64,000 nucleotides of DNA from assembly GCF_001642995.1 (NCBI RefSeq), contig NZ_LOHS01000048.1, positions 1 to 64,000 on the forward strand, read 5' to 3'. Below, in pieces: positions 1-7,497 of the stretch. Within the stretch, counting starts at the first letter, position 1, and every line of letters starts with the position of its first letter. Made by a program: the position numbers and the translations under genes. The stretch is from Streptomyces jeddahensis (GTDB lineage: Bacteria > Actinomycetota > Actinomycetes > Streptomycetales > Streptomycetaceae). The notes under the pieces were generated by a model. It was given only the letters and a program-made list of their open reading frames with translations. It made no database searches and had not been told where the DNA came from.

Positions 1-60
1 GGGCTGGGGGCACCTCCCAGCGGTAGCTGGGGGAGGGTGGGCACAACCCACGACGGCGGG
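1..60. repeat. Palindromic intergenic repeat, loop-swapped form, cut by window edge
   Basis: The right half of a modular repeat. GGGC is followed by a hairpin module (CTGGGGGCACCTCCCAGC, then GGTAGCTGGGGGAG) and the right arm GGGTGGGCACAACCCACGACGGCGGG. The same arrangement occurs at 54812-54890. At 20821-20873 the hairpin module is replaced by GGAAC. It lies just past the stop of the mutase gene on the minus strand, where it may also act as a transcriptional end. Confidence 0.75.
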
Positions 61-66
61 GCGCCC

Positions 67-1803
67 TCAGAACCCGGGCGGCTCCGTGTACACCCCCCAC
101 TCAGCCCGAAGGGCGTCACAGACCTCCCCGAGCGTGGCCTCGGCCCGCACCGCACCGAGCAACGGCTCGATCATGTTGGAGCCGTCCCGCGCGGCCGCGA
201 GCATCGCGGACAGAGCCGCGCTCACGCGGCCCTCGTCGCGTCGCCCCTTGCGCTCCGCAAGAGTGCGTACCTGCTCCCGCTCCACCTCATGACTGACCCG
301 CAGAATCTCCAGATCCCCGGTCACCGACCCCTGGTGGACGTTGACGCCGACGACCTTCTTCTCGCCCTTCTCCAGCGCCTGCTGGTACCGGAACGCGGAC
401 TCGGCGATCTCCCCGGTGAACCAGCCGTCCTCGATACCGCGCAGGATGCCCGACGTGACAGGACCGATGGGATGCTGCCCGTCGGGGTGAGCCAGCCGCC
501 CCCGCTCCTTGATCTGCTCGAAGATCCGCTCGGCGTCCGCCTCGATACGGTCGGTGAGCTGCTCGACGTACCAGGAACCGCCCAGCGGATCGGCCACGTT
601 GGCGACGCCGGTCTCCTCCAGCAGCACCTGCTGCGTGCGCAGCGCGATCTCCGCCGCCTGCTCGCTCGGCAGCGCGAGGGTCTCGTCGAGGGCGTTGGTG
701 TGCAGGGAGTTGGTGCCTCCGAGGACCGCCGCGAGCGCCTCCACGGCCGTGCGTACGACGTTGTTGTACGGCTGCTGGGCAGTCAGCGAGACGCCCGCGG
801 TCTGTGTGTGGAACCGCAGCCACTGCGCCTTCTCCGTCCGAGCGCCGTACACCTCCTTCATCCAGCGCGCCCAGATCCGGCGTGCCGCGCGGAACTTGGC
901 GATCTCCTCGAAGAAGTCGACGTGCGCGTCGAAGAAGAACGAAAGCCCCGGCGCGAAGGTGTCCACGTCCAGACCGCGGCTGAGCCCCAGCTCGACGTAC
1001 CCGAAGCCATCCGCGAGCGTGTACGCCAGCTCCTGCGCGGCCGTCGCGCCCGCCTCGCGGATGTGGTAGCCGGAGACCGAGAGCGGCTTGTACGCGGGGA
1101 TGTTCCGCGCGCAGTACTCCATCAGGTCGCCGATCAGGCGCAGATGCGGCTCGGGCTGGAAGAGCCACTCCTTCTGCGCGATGTACTCCTTGAAGATGTC
1201 GGTCTGGAGCGTGCCGTTGAGGACGGCCGTGTCGACGCCCTGGCGCTCGGCGGCGACGAGGTACATGCAGAAGACGGGCACCGCCGGGCCGCTGATCGTC
1301 ATCGAGGTCGTCACGTCGCCCAGCGGGATGTCCCTGAACAGGACCTCCATGTCCGCCGCCGAGTCGATCGCCACACCGCAGTGGCCGACCTCGCCGAGCG
1401 AGCGCGGGTCGTCCGAGTCGCGGCCCATGAGGGTCGGCATGTCGAAGGCGACCGAGAGTCCGCCGCCGCCGTTCGACAGGATCATCTTGTACCGCTCGTT
1501 GGTCTGCTCGGCGTTGCCGAAGCCCGCGAACTGGCGGATCGTCCAGGGGCGGCCGCGGTAGCCCGTCGCATACAGGCCGCGCGTGAACGGGTACTCGCCC
1601 GGCCAGCCGATCCGCTCGAAGCCCTCGTACGTGTCCCCGGGCCGCGGCCCGTACACCGGCTCCACGGGGTCCCCGGAGAGCGTCGAACGTGTCCAATCCC
1701 TTGGGGGCTTCGTCCCCAAACCCCCGGCCGCTTCGCGCTTACGCGCAGCGTCGTAGCGGGCCTGCCAGCGGCGGCGGCCGTCCTCGATGGCGTCAGCGTC
1801 CAT
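67..1803 (-). CDS. icmA: Acyl-CoA mutase large subunit, probably isobutyryl-CoA mutase
   Basis: Substrate-binding (large) subunit of a coenzyme-B12 mutase, 578 aa. It would interconvert isobutyryl-CoA and butyryl-CoA together with a separate small B12-binding subunit. The TIM-barrel mutase domain is complete, but the C-terminal B12-binding domain of one-chain methylmalonyl-CoA mutases is absent, as expected for IcmA. Two specificity positions fit: Phe92 (in IRQFAGF, where MCM has Tyr) and Gln210 (in YIAQKEW, where MCM has Arg). These equal Phe80/Gln198 of characterised IcmA with an offset of 12. About 12 extra residues near 25-40 (GGLGTKPPRDW) account for that offset and are encoded by a hairpin-like sequence. 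A 20-bp palindrome overlaps the promoter. icmB is not in the window; MeaB and the adenosyltransferase are. Confidence 0.87.
   Translation of the reverse strand: MDADAIEDGRRRWQARYDAARKREAAGGLGTKPPRDWTRSTLSGDPVEPVYGPRPGDTYEGFERIGWPGEYPFTRGLYATGYRGRPWTIRQFAGFGNAEQTNERYKMILSNGGGGLSVAFDMPTLMGRDSDDPRSLGEVGHCGVAIDSAADMEVLFRDIPLGDVTTSMTISGPAVPVFCMYLVAAERQGVDTAVLNGTLQTDIFKEYIAQKEWLFQPEPHLRLIGDLMEYCARNIPAYKPLSVSGYHIREAGATAAQELAYTLADGFGYVELGLSRGLDVDTFAPGLSFFFDAHVDFFEEIAKFRAARRIWARWMKEVYGARTEKAQWLRFHTQTAGVSLTAQQPYNNVVRTAVEALAAVLGGTNSLHTNALDETLALPSEQAAEIALRTQQVLLEETGVANVADPLGGSWYVEQLTDRIEADAERIFEQIKERGRLAHPDGQHPIGPVTSGILRGIEDGWFTGEIAESAFRYQQALEKGEKKVVGVNVHQGSVTGDLEILRVSHEVEREQVRTLAERKGRRDEGRVSAALSAMLAAARDGSNMIEPLLGAVRAEATLGEVCDALRAEWGVYTEPPGF
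1701..1727. repeat. Hairpin-like G/C-block repeat inside icmA
   Basis: TTGGGG and CCCCAA flank a short GCTTCGT centre, followed by a further CCCCCGG block. This resembles the G-run/C-run palindromes common between Streptomyces genes. Here it lies in frame within the N-terminal codons of the mutase and coincides with the extra residues relative to other IcmA proteins. Confidence 0.5.
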
Positions 1804-1812
1804 ACGTCGAAG

Positions 1813-1832
1813 TTACTAGGACGTCCAAGTAA
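1813..1832. promoter_or_regulatory. 20-bp palindromic operator over the icmA promoter
   Basis: TTACTAGGAC/GTCCAAGTAA, with a single mismatch between the 10-bp arms. It ends 9 nt before the icmA ATG. Read on the minus strand it contains TAGTAA, a possible -10 box giving a nearly leaderless mRNA. The size suggests a dimeric TetR- or MarR-type regulator. A related half-site, TTACTTG, lies at 14694 between the thiolase and epimerase genes. The cognate regulator is unknown. Confidence 0.6.
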
Positions 1833-1997
1833 GTGTCGACGGCCAGGCTGCCACCAGTCCCAGGTACACCGCATAGCTGCAGGTCAGGACCACAGTGCCG
1901 CGAGATGTGCGGCGCGTACGTCAGCCGTCTGGCCCTGCGGCACCACGCGTCGTGGAACCGCAGCCGGCCGGGGATGCGCTCGCCGGCCGGGACCTCA

Positions 1998-2336
1998 TCA
2001 GGCCTTGGCGACCGCCGCGCCGTCCTCGGCGATCTTGGCCTCGAGCTCACGGGAGACCTTGCGCTCCACGAAGAAGGCGGCGGTCGGGATGGTGCCGGCG
2101 ATGAGCACCCACAGCTGCTTGCCGACCGGCCACTTGGCCTTGGCGCCGAGGTCGAAGGCGAAGACCAGATACACGACGTACAACCAGCCGTGCGCGATGC
2201 CGACGATCCGCGTGAAGTCCGCGGCGCCGTTCAGGTCCAGGACGTACTTGGCGATCACACCGAGGGTGAGGAGGACCAGCAGGACACCGGTGACGTAGGC
2301 CATGACGCGGTAGCGGGTCAGCACGCTTCGATTCAT
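1998..2336 (-). CDS. DUF3817 family small membrane protein
   Basis: A 112-aa integral membrane protein with about three hydrophobic segments and the GxxHGxLYxVYL signature (here GIAHGWLYVVYLVFAFD) typical of DUF3817. The charged C-terminus starts with VERKVSRELEAK. Function is unknown for the family. The ATG at 2336 was chosen because the first membrane segment follows directly; an in-frame start 24 nt upstream lacks a good ribosome site. A paralogue lies at 5674-6018, with the matching C-terminal motif [13 protein letters not shown]. Confidence 0.8.
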   Translation of the reverse strand: MNRSVLTRYRVMAYVTGVLLVLLTLGVIAKYVLDLNGAADFTRIVGIAHGWLYVVYLVFAFDLGAKAKWPVGKQLWVLIAGTIPTAAFFVERKVSRELEAKIAEDGAAVAKA

Positions 2337-2436
2337 GGCTACGAGCGTAACCGGGCGCACGTGGAGATCTTGCGGCGCCCTGCTCCTCGACGTGCCGATC
2401 GGCCTCGGGGGCGTGCCGGAACCTCCCCGAGGCCGC

Positions 2437-2943
2437 TCAGTCCTCGAAGTCGTGTGCCGCGACCCGCAGCGGCCGCAGCATGGCGAAGATCTCGGCGCAC
2501 TCCTCCGCGTCGTACACGCCGAGGCCGAAGTCCATGGCCATCAGGTCGCGCGTGGCCGCCTCGACGACCTCCCGGCCCTTGTCCGTGATGGAGGCGAGCG
2601 TGCCGCGGCCGTCGTTCGGGTTCGGCCGCTTGTCGACGAGGCCGGACTTCACGAGGCGGTCCACGGTGTTGGTGACGGAGGTCGGGTGGACCATCAGGCG
2701 TTCGCCGATCTTCGACATCGGCAGCTCGCCCGACTTCGAGAACGTGAGCAGCACCAGCGCCTCGTAGCGGGCGAAGGTCAGGCCGTACGGCTTGACGACC
2801 GCGTCGACCTCGGCGAGCAGGATCTGGTGCGCGCGCATGATCGAGGTGATCGCGGCCATGGACGGTACATTGCCCCAGCGCTGCTTCCAGTGTTCGTCGG
2901 CGCGGGCGATGGGATCGAAGGCAAGGCTGAGCGGCTTCGGCAC
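2437..2943 (-). CDS. MarR family transcriptional regulator
   Basis: A 168-aa winged-helix repressor. The HTH and wing region (MSKIGERLMVHPTSVTNTVD, then VDKRPNPNDGRGTLASITDKG) is clear and contains the Asp-Arg wing motif. The GTG start at 2943 has AAGG 8 nt upstream. Overlapping palindromes immediately upstream (2956-2972) are a likely autoregulatory operator. No effector or target can be named; the neighbouring DUF3817 and TetR-operon genes are candidates only by position. Confidence 0.88.
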   Translation of the reverse strand: MPKPLSLAFDPIARADEHWKQRWGNVPSMAAITSIMRAHQILLAEVDAVVKPYGLTFARYEALVLLTFSKSGELPMSKIGERLMVHPTSVTNTVDRLVKSGLVDKRPNPNDGRGTLASITDKGREVVEAATRDLMAMDFGLGVYDAEECAEIFAMLRPLRVAAHDFED

Positions 2944-2955
2944 GTGCTTGACCTT

Positions 2956-2972
2956 ACCGGCCGGTTATAACC
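2956..2972. promoter_or_regulatory. Overlapping palindromes upstream of the MarR gene
   Basis: ACCGGCCGGT (2956-2965) and GGTTATAACC (2963-2972) are two perfect 10-bp palindromes sharing three bases. TATAAC on the minus strand could be the -10 box. The position 12 nt upstream of the GTG start suits repression by the MarR product. Confidence 0.5.
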
Positions 2973-3059
2973 CGGTCAGCCCTGTCTCGCGGTTCCGTGG
3001 CCGTTACGGGCGTGCGCCTCACCACGGGCTCACCCAGGCTCACCGCAGGCGGGACGGGC

Positions 3060-3689
3060 TCACCGTCCGGCCCGCCGCAGGCGATGCCGTACGGCACGCT
3101 GGCCCACGGGCCCCAGTTCCTCGAGCGCCGCGGCCAGCACGGTCAGCTGCTCCAGCGCGTCGAGGGCCTGCCCCGCCCCCTCCGGGTCGACCCCCTCGTA
3201 CAGCTCGATCCCGACGAACGCCGCCGCGACGGCCCGCGCCAGCCCGGCGGGGTCGGTGAACTCCGCGAGCGGCGTCCCCGCGAGCACCCGCCGCAGCACC
3301 GTCTCGATCTCCGCGATCCACAGGTCGAGCCCCGCCGCGGTGGCGGGTCCGAGGCGCGGATGGGTCTGGGCGCCGGCGAGCAGCTGGCCGAGCACCGCGA
3401 CATGGCCGGCGGCGCGCTCCTCCGCGTGCAGCTGCCGGCCGAACTCGAGGAGCCCGGCGAGGGAGGTGATCTGCTCGAGGCGTCCGCGGTAGCGGGCGAC
3501 GCGCTGCTCGGTCGCGTGCCGGCAGGCCGCGGCGAGCAGCTCGTCGACCGAGCCGAAGTGGTAGAAGACCAGCGCCTGGTTCACCCCGGCGGCGGCTGCG
3601 ACGGTGCGCGCCGAGGTCTTGGCGATGCCCTGCTCGGTGAGCGTCCGCAGGGCGCCCTCCAGCAGCCTGACCTTGGTGTCCTGGCTCAC
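3060..3689 (-). CDS. TetR family transcriptional regulator (third gene of operon)
   Basis: A 209-aa TetR-type repressor. The N-terminal HTH reads IAKTSARTVAAAAGVNQALV followed by FYHFGSVDELL, the standard helix-turn-helix with its FYHF anchor. The C-terminal ligand domain is not assignable. The GTG start at 3689 overlaps the stop of the DUF4166 gene (GTGA), implying translational coupling. The operon promoter carries two TTGAGC-N4-GCTCAA palindromes, so autoregulation is likely. Confidence 0.88.
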   Translation of the reverse strand: MSQDTKVRLLEGALRTLTEQGIAKTSARTVAAAAGVNQALVFYHFGSVDELLAAACRHATEQRVARYRGRLEQITSLAGLLEFGRQLHAEERAAGHVAVLGQLLAGAQTHPRLGPATAAGLDLWIAEIETVLRRVLAGTPLAEFTDPAGLARAVAAAFVGIELYEGVDPEGAGQALDALEQLTVLAAALEELGPVGQRAVRHRLRRAGR

Positions 3690-4435
3690 GCGGCGCCCCG
3701 CATCGTGTGGCGCGCCATACGGCGGGCGTCCCGGCTCATGCGGCTCTCCTCCCGTACGGGGCGCAGCCCGGCGCGCACCCCGTGCGAGCGTACGTCGGTG
3801 TATCCGGCGGTGAACGACCCCTCGTAGCCGAAGAGCGGGCCGAAGCAGCGGTTGGTGACCCGGACGCGGACACGGAAGCGCCGGGCCGTCTCGTCGTACC
3901 ACTCGCGTACCTCGGCGTCGCCGCCGATGAGGCCGGGCACGCGCAGGTCCACCGGGCCCTCGCGGAAGCGGTGCTCGCCGGAGCGGATGACGAGTCCGCC
4001 CCGGCCGTCCGCGGAGAGGTGGAGGTCGGAGGCGAGATGCTGGTGGGTGCCGAGATAGTCGAGGATGCGGTCGCCGCGGGGATCGAGGACCATCTGCGCG
4101 TCGAAGCGCCGGGGGCGCCCGCCGGGAAAGGCGAAGGTGCGGACGAAGCTGACGGTTTCGCGGCCGAAGGTGTCCGCGTAGGGAACGTTCTCGATGGTGA
4201 AGGGGATGTTCCGGCCGGTGCGCGGCACCAGTATGTGGCGGGCGGAGCCCAGTGCCAGGAACGGTTTCACGAAGGCGCCGCCGTGCCAGATCCGGTCCAT
4301 CACTCCGCGTCCCGTGCAGGCCTCGCCGCTGTCGAGCCCCACGGAGAAGCGGCGCTGCAGCTGCGGGTGGAGCCGTTCGAAGTCGGCGCCCATCGCGGTG
4401 CGGAAGATCGAGACGCGGAAGGCCGTCGAGGTCAT
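3686..4435 (-). CDS. DUF4166 domain protein
   Basis: A 249-aa soluble protein matching the DUF4166 pattern: FRTAMGADFERLHPQLQRRF near the N-terminus, then GVMDRIWHGG and a C-terminal GPLFGYEGSF motif. The biochemical role is unknown. The ATG at 4435 overlaps the upstream stop (ATGA) and the gene's own stop overlaps the TetR start (GTGA), so three genes are coupled head to tail. The family often sits near lipid or isoprenoid-type genes, but nothing here proves a pathway. Confidence 0.8.
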   Translation of the reverse strand: MTSTAFRVSIFRTAMGADFERLHPQLQRRFSVGLDSGEACTGRGVMDRIWHGGAFVKPFLALGSARHILVPRTGRNIPFTIENVPYADTFGRETVSFVRTFAFPGGRPRRFDAQMVLDPRGDRILDYLGTHQHLASDLHLSADGRGGLVIRSGEHRFREGPVDLRVPGLIGGDAEVREWYDETARRFRVRVRVTNRCFGPLFGYEGSFTAGYTDVRSHGVRAGLRPVREESRMSRDARRMARHTMRGAA

Positions 4436-5190
4436 GACTGCTCCCTGAGTTCGAGTGTGGCCGCCAGCCGGGGTGCACGCGTGCGTGCCGGGGCGGTGCG
4501 CACGCAGCGGCGGGCCGCCGGGGTGCACGGCAGGGGCGGTGCGAAGAGGGCGAGGGGGACGGCGATCACGCAGAGGAGCGGGAGGAGGTACACGAGGGGT
4601 GCCGTGACGGGTTCGGCGAGCTCCACGAAGGGGCGCAGGGCGAGGCCCGTGCAGGCGGCGGCGACCGTGAGGGCCCGTGCGACCGTCTCCGCCAGCCAGT
4701 GCAGCCGCGCGCGCTCCGGCGTGATCCCGTGTTCCAGCCACAGCCGCAGCCGGTCGAACGACCAGGCCGTCGCCCATCCCATCAGAGGGCGGAACACGAA
4801 CCGGTCGGCGACCCGGCCGAAGCGGCCCCACCGGGGCCGGTAGTCGTATCCGGTGAGGAAGCGGATGCCGTCGGCTGTCGGCACGTACCGCCAGTAGCCG
4901 CTGCCCTCGGCCAGCAGCGACAGCGGATGCGGCGAGGCGAACCGCAGCGCCGAGGTGCGCGTGCCGTCGGGGCGCTCCTTCTCGCCCGCGGAGACGCCCG
5001 TGCCCGCGACCGTCAGGAAGGGCAGTACGCGCGTGGCGTACCGGAAGTGCTGCGACTCGCCCTCCGCGCGCGGCAGGTAGTCGATCTCGGTGAACCTCAG
5101 ATCCCAGCGCTGATGGTGCGCGGGCTCCTGGGTGAGCGCCCACAGCGCGTCCAGATCGGCCCGTATGCGTGCCTCTACGTACAGCCCCAC
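4432..5190 (-). CDS. SRPBCC-like protein with C-terminal membrane segment
   Basis: A 252-aa protein. The N-terminal 160 residues resemble a START/SRPBCC fold: it opens VEARIRADLDALWALTQEP and continues HHQRWDLRFTEIDYL. Residues of about 175-225 are hydrophobic (LTVAAACTGLALRPF and PLVYLLPLLCVIAVPLALF), suggesting a membrane anchor. The GTG at 5190 is the only start that keeps the fold complete. It is first in the operon with the DUF4166 and TetR genes and overlaps the former by 4 nt. Substrate unknown. Confidence 0.72.
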   Translation of the reverse strand: MGLYVEARIRADLDALWALTQEPAHHQRWDLRFTEIDYLPRAEGESQHFRYATRVLPFLTVAGTGVSAGEKERPDGTRTSALRFASPHPLSLLAEGSGYWRYVPTADGIRFLTGYDYRPRWGRFGRVADRFVFRPLMGWATAWSFDRLRLWLEHGITPERARLHWLAETVARALTVAAACTGLALRPFVELAEPVTAPLVYLLPLLCVIAVPLALFAPPLPCTPAARRCVRTAPARTRAPRLAATLELREQS

Positions 5191-5215
5191 GCCAAACCCC
5201 CGGTCAGAGAAGCTT

Positions 5216-5231
5216 TTGAGCGACTGCTCAA
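5216..5231. promoter_or_regulatory. Operator copy 1, TTGAGC-N4-GCTCAA
   Basis: TTGAGCGACTGCTCAA, perfect 6-bp arms with a 4-bp centre, beginning 26 bp upstream of the operon's first GTG. It shares its arms with the copy at 5260-5275, exactly 44 bp away, about four helical turns. The TetR protein encoded as the third gene is the obvious candidate ligand. Confidence 0.72.
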
Positions 5232-5259
5232 CACCTTCTGCGGGTGAAGCTACACGGTT

Positions 5260-5275
5260 TTGAGCAGTTGCTCAA
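5260..5275. promoter_or_regulatory. Operator copy 2, TTGAGC-N4-GCTCAA
   Basis: TTGAGCAGTTGCTCAA, with the same arms as the copy at 5216 and an additional paired A/T on each side of the centre. The two sites lie on the same helical face and would allow cooperative binding over the promoter. Confidence 0.72.
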
Positions 5276-5290
5276 ACAGTGAGGCACGAG

Positions 5291-5320
5291 AAAGCCCCGG
5301 CCCGCGCGGGCCGGGGCTTT
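5291..5320 (-). terminator. Perfect 15-bp terminator hairpin
   Basis: AAAGCCCCGGCCCGC pairs with its exact complement, ending in TTT on both strands. It lies 64 nt past the stop of the thiamine-binding-type gene and separates that operon from the SRPBCC/DUF4166/TetR operon. Confidence 0.85.
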
Positions 5321-5383
5321 CCGGGAACCAGGTACGGCGTCACGGCGTCCGAGGCGACCCTCGGGACGGGTGTCACACGGATG

Positions 5384-5677
5384 TCAGGCAGAAAGGTGCC
5401 GCTCCACCGTCTCCACCTTCGAGGTGAGGCCGTCCGTCACGCCGGGGCGGATGTCGGCCTTCAGGACGAGCGATACGCGCGGGGCACGCGCCTCGACCGC
5501 GGCGACGGCGCGCTTGACGACGTCCATGACCTCGTCCCACTCGCCCTCGATGGACGTGAACATGGCGTCGGTGCGGTTCGGGAGCCCGGATTCGCGGACG
5601 ACGCGCACGGCGTCGGCGACGTATTCGCCCACGTCCTCGCCGACCCCGAGCGGGGTCACGGAGAAGGCGACGATCAT
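5384..5677 (-). CDS. MTH1187/YkoF family thiamine-binding-type protein
   Basis: A 97-aa ferredoxin-like alpha/beta protein of the MTH1187 family, which binds thiamine or related ligands. It opens [20 protein letters not shown] and contains [20 protein letters not shown] in the ligand half. The ATG at 5677 overlaps the stop of the upstream DUF3817 gene (ATGA), so the two are co-translated. Ligand identity is not shown by the sequence. Confidence 0.85.
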   Translation of the reverse strand: MIVAFSVTPLGVGEDVGEYVADAVRVVRESGLPNRTDAMFTSIEGEWDEVMDVVKRAVAAVEARAPRVSLVLKADIRPGVTDGLTSKVETVERHLSA

Positions 5678-6018
5678 GCGTTGACGATCCCTTCCTTGCG
5701 GGCGCGGGAGGCGATCACCTCGTCCTCGGCCGCCCGCTTCAGCTTGCGGTCGGCGAAGAAGCCGCCGGTCGGCAGGACCGACAGGACGAAGTAGAGGGCA
5801 GCCGTGCCGATCCCCCACTTGGTGCGGTTCCAGGCGTCCAGCCAGAAGATCACGTAGAGGATGAACAGCACGCCGTGGATCATGCCCATCACGGGGACGG
5901 CGTTGAAGTCCGTGGTCCGCTTGAGCACCGAGCAGACGAGCAGCAGCAGGAACGAGACGGCCTCCGGTGCGGAGACCAGTCGGAGGCGGCGGAGTGCGGA
6001 TGCGGTCTTGATGTCCAC
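5674..6018 (-). CDS. DUF3817 family small membrane protein (second copy)
   Basis: A 114-aa membrane protein with about three transmembrane segments and the family motif [20 protein letters not shown] at 6018 was chosen because AAGGTG precedes it by a few bases and the preceding codons encode a low-complexity stretch. It is a paralogue of 1998-2336 and is translationally coupled to the downstream thiamine-binding-type gene. Confidence 0.8.
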   Translation of the reverse strand: MDIKTASALRRLRLVSAPEAVSFLLLLVCSVLKRTTDFNAVPVMGMIHGVLFILYVIFWLDAWNRTKWGIGTAALYFVLSVLPTGGFFADRKLKRAAEDEVIASRARKEGIVNA

Positions 6019-6193
6019 GGGGGTCACCTTCGGTGGGGTACGACGGGGGGCGGCTGCCCGGGCACGATGCCCTGAACGTTGATCTTGTGAATGCGAGCAC
6101 AAGCGGGCCCATTGTGGCATCCGGCAGGTACTAGGGGTCGCATCAGGGTCCGCATCATCCGGTGGGCCCTGTGCGCGCCCCGCTCTGCCCCGC

Positions 6194-6199
6194 TACGGT
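6194..6199 (+). promoter_or_regulatory. -10 box (TACGGT), leaderless start of the AIM24 operon
   Basis: TACGGT ends 7 nt before the GTG at 6207 and no Shine-Dalgarno is present, so transcription should begin at or next to the start codon. Confidence 0.5.
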
Positions 6200-6206
6200 C
6201 GCTTCC

Positions 6207-6845
6207 GTGGCAACGTTCCGACTCCAGGGCAGCAAGGTGCTCGCCGTCGACATGACCGGCGACGCCGTCAAGGCGAAGAACGGCTCGATGGTCGCCTACG
6301 ACGGCCAGATGGCGTTCAAGAAGCTGAGCGGTGGCGGCGAGGGCATCCGGGGCATGGTGACCCGTCGCATCACCGGTGAGCAGATGACCGTGATGGAGGT
6401 GAAGGGGCACGGCACCTGCTGGTTCGCCGACCGCGCCTCCGAGATCAACCTCGTCAATCTGCAGGGCGACAAGCTGTACGTCGAGTCCAGCAATCTGCTC
6501 TGCACCGACGCCGGCCTGCGCACCGGCACGTCGTTCACCGGGCTGCGCGGCGCCTCCCAGGGAAACGGCCTGTTCACGACCACGGTCGAGGGCCACGGCC
6601 AGGCGGCGATCATGTCCGACGGGCCGGCGGTGGTGCTGCGGGTGACCTCGCAGTACCCCCTGACCGTCGACCCCGGGGCCTACATTGCGCACCAAGGGAA
6701 CGTACGCCAGAGCTTCCAGTCCGGCGTGACCTTCCGCACGTTCATGGGCGAGGGCGGTGGCGAGGCCTTCCAGATCCGCTTCGAGGGCGACGGACTGGTC
6801 TACGTACAGCCCAGTGAGCGCAACACGATCGCAGGGGACGTCTGA
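6207..6845 (+). CDS. AIM24 family protein 1
   Basis: A 212-aa all-beta AIM24-fold protein. It has ARAC-type repeated strands with GGEGIRGMVTRRITGEQMT and FTTTVEGHGQAAI, and ends in the AIM24 hallmark GGEAFQIRFEGDGLVYVQPSE. Bacterial AIM24 proteins have no established biochemical role; the yeast relative is linked to mitochondrial inner-membrane organisation. The GTG at 6207 is leaderless. The next AIM24 gene follows after 1 nt and a third overlaps it, so the three probably form one complex. Confidence 0.85.
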   Translation: MATFRLQGSKVLAVDMTGDAVKAKNGSMVAYDGQMAFKKLSGGGEGIRGMVTRRITGEQMTVMEVKGHGTCWFADRASEINLVNLQGDKLYVESSNLLCTDAGLRTGTSFTGLRGASQGNGLFTTTVEGHGQAAIMSDGPAVVLRVTSQYPLTVDPGAYIAHQGNVRQSFQSGVTFRTFMGEGGGEAFQIRFEGDGLVYVQPSERNTIAGDV

Positions 6846-6846
6846 C

Positions 6847-7497
6847 ATGCCCTTCCGTGAGATCAACTCCAAGATGGTCGAGGCGACGGTCATGCCCGGC
6901 CAGCGGATGTTCAGCCAGCGCGGCGCCATGCTCGCGTACAAGGGCGAGGTCAGCTTCACGCCCAACATGCAGGGCGGCCAGGGCGGCCTGATGTCGATGA
7001 TCGGCAGGCGCGTCGCGAACGAGGCCACCCCGCTGATGACGGTCGAGGGCAGCGGCACCGTGCTGTTCGGCCACGGCGGACACCACATCCAGGTGATCAG
7101 CCTGACCGGCGACACGCTCTACGTGGAGGCGGACCGGCTGCTCGCCTTCGACGGAACCCTGCAGCAGGGCACGATGTTCATGGGCTCGCAGGGCGGGGTC
7201 ATGGGCATGGTCCGCGGCCAGGTGACGGGCCAGGGGCTCTTCACCACCACCCTGAAGGGCCACGGCTCGGTCGCCGTCATGGCGCACGGCGGGGTCATCG
7301 AGGTCCCGATCACACCCCAGCGGCCCGTCCACGTGGACCCGCAGGCATACGTGGCCCACCATGGCGACGTGCGCAACAAGCTGTCCACGGCGCTCGGCTG
7401 GCGCGACATGGTGGGGCGCGGCTCCGGTGAGGCGTTCCAGCTGGAGCTCTCCGGCAGCGGCGCGGTGTACGTACAGGCCTCGGAGGAGAAGCTGTGA
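6847..7497 (+). CDS. AIM24 family protein 2
   Basis: A 216-aa AIM24-fold protein that aligns throughout with its neighbours: GQGGLMSMIGRRVANEATPL, FTTTLKGHGSVAVMAHGG and the C-terminal GSGEAFQLELSGSGAVYVQA. It is rich in Met and Gly. The start codon comes one base after the upstream stop, and its stop overlaps the next start. No catalytic motif is visible; a structural or lipid-associated role is inference. Confidence 0.85.
   Translation: MPFREINSKMVEATVMPGQRMFSQRGAMLAYKGEVSFTPNMQGGQGGLMSMIGRRVANEATPLMTVEGSGTVLFGHGGHHIQVISLTGDTLYVEADRLLAFDGTLQQGTMFMGSQGGVMGMVRGQVTGQGLFTTTLKGHGSVAVMAHGGVIEVPITPQRPVHVDPQAYVAHHGDVRNKLSTALGWRDMVGRGSGEAFQLELSGSGAVYVQASEEKL

Noticed and set aside
37..2298. 753-codon plus-strand open frame opposite icmA
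   Set aside because: A GC-rich antisense shadow; its product is Arg/Leu/Val-rich low complexity, while the minus strand encodes a complete mutase.
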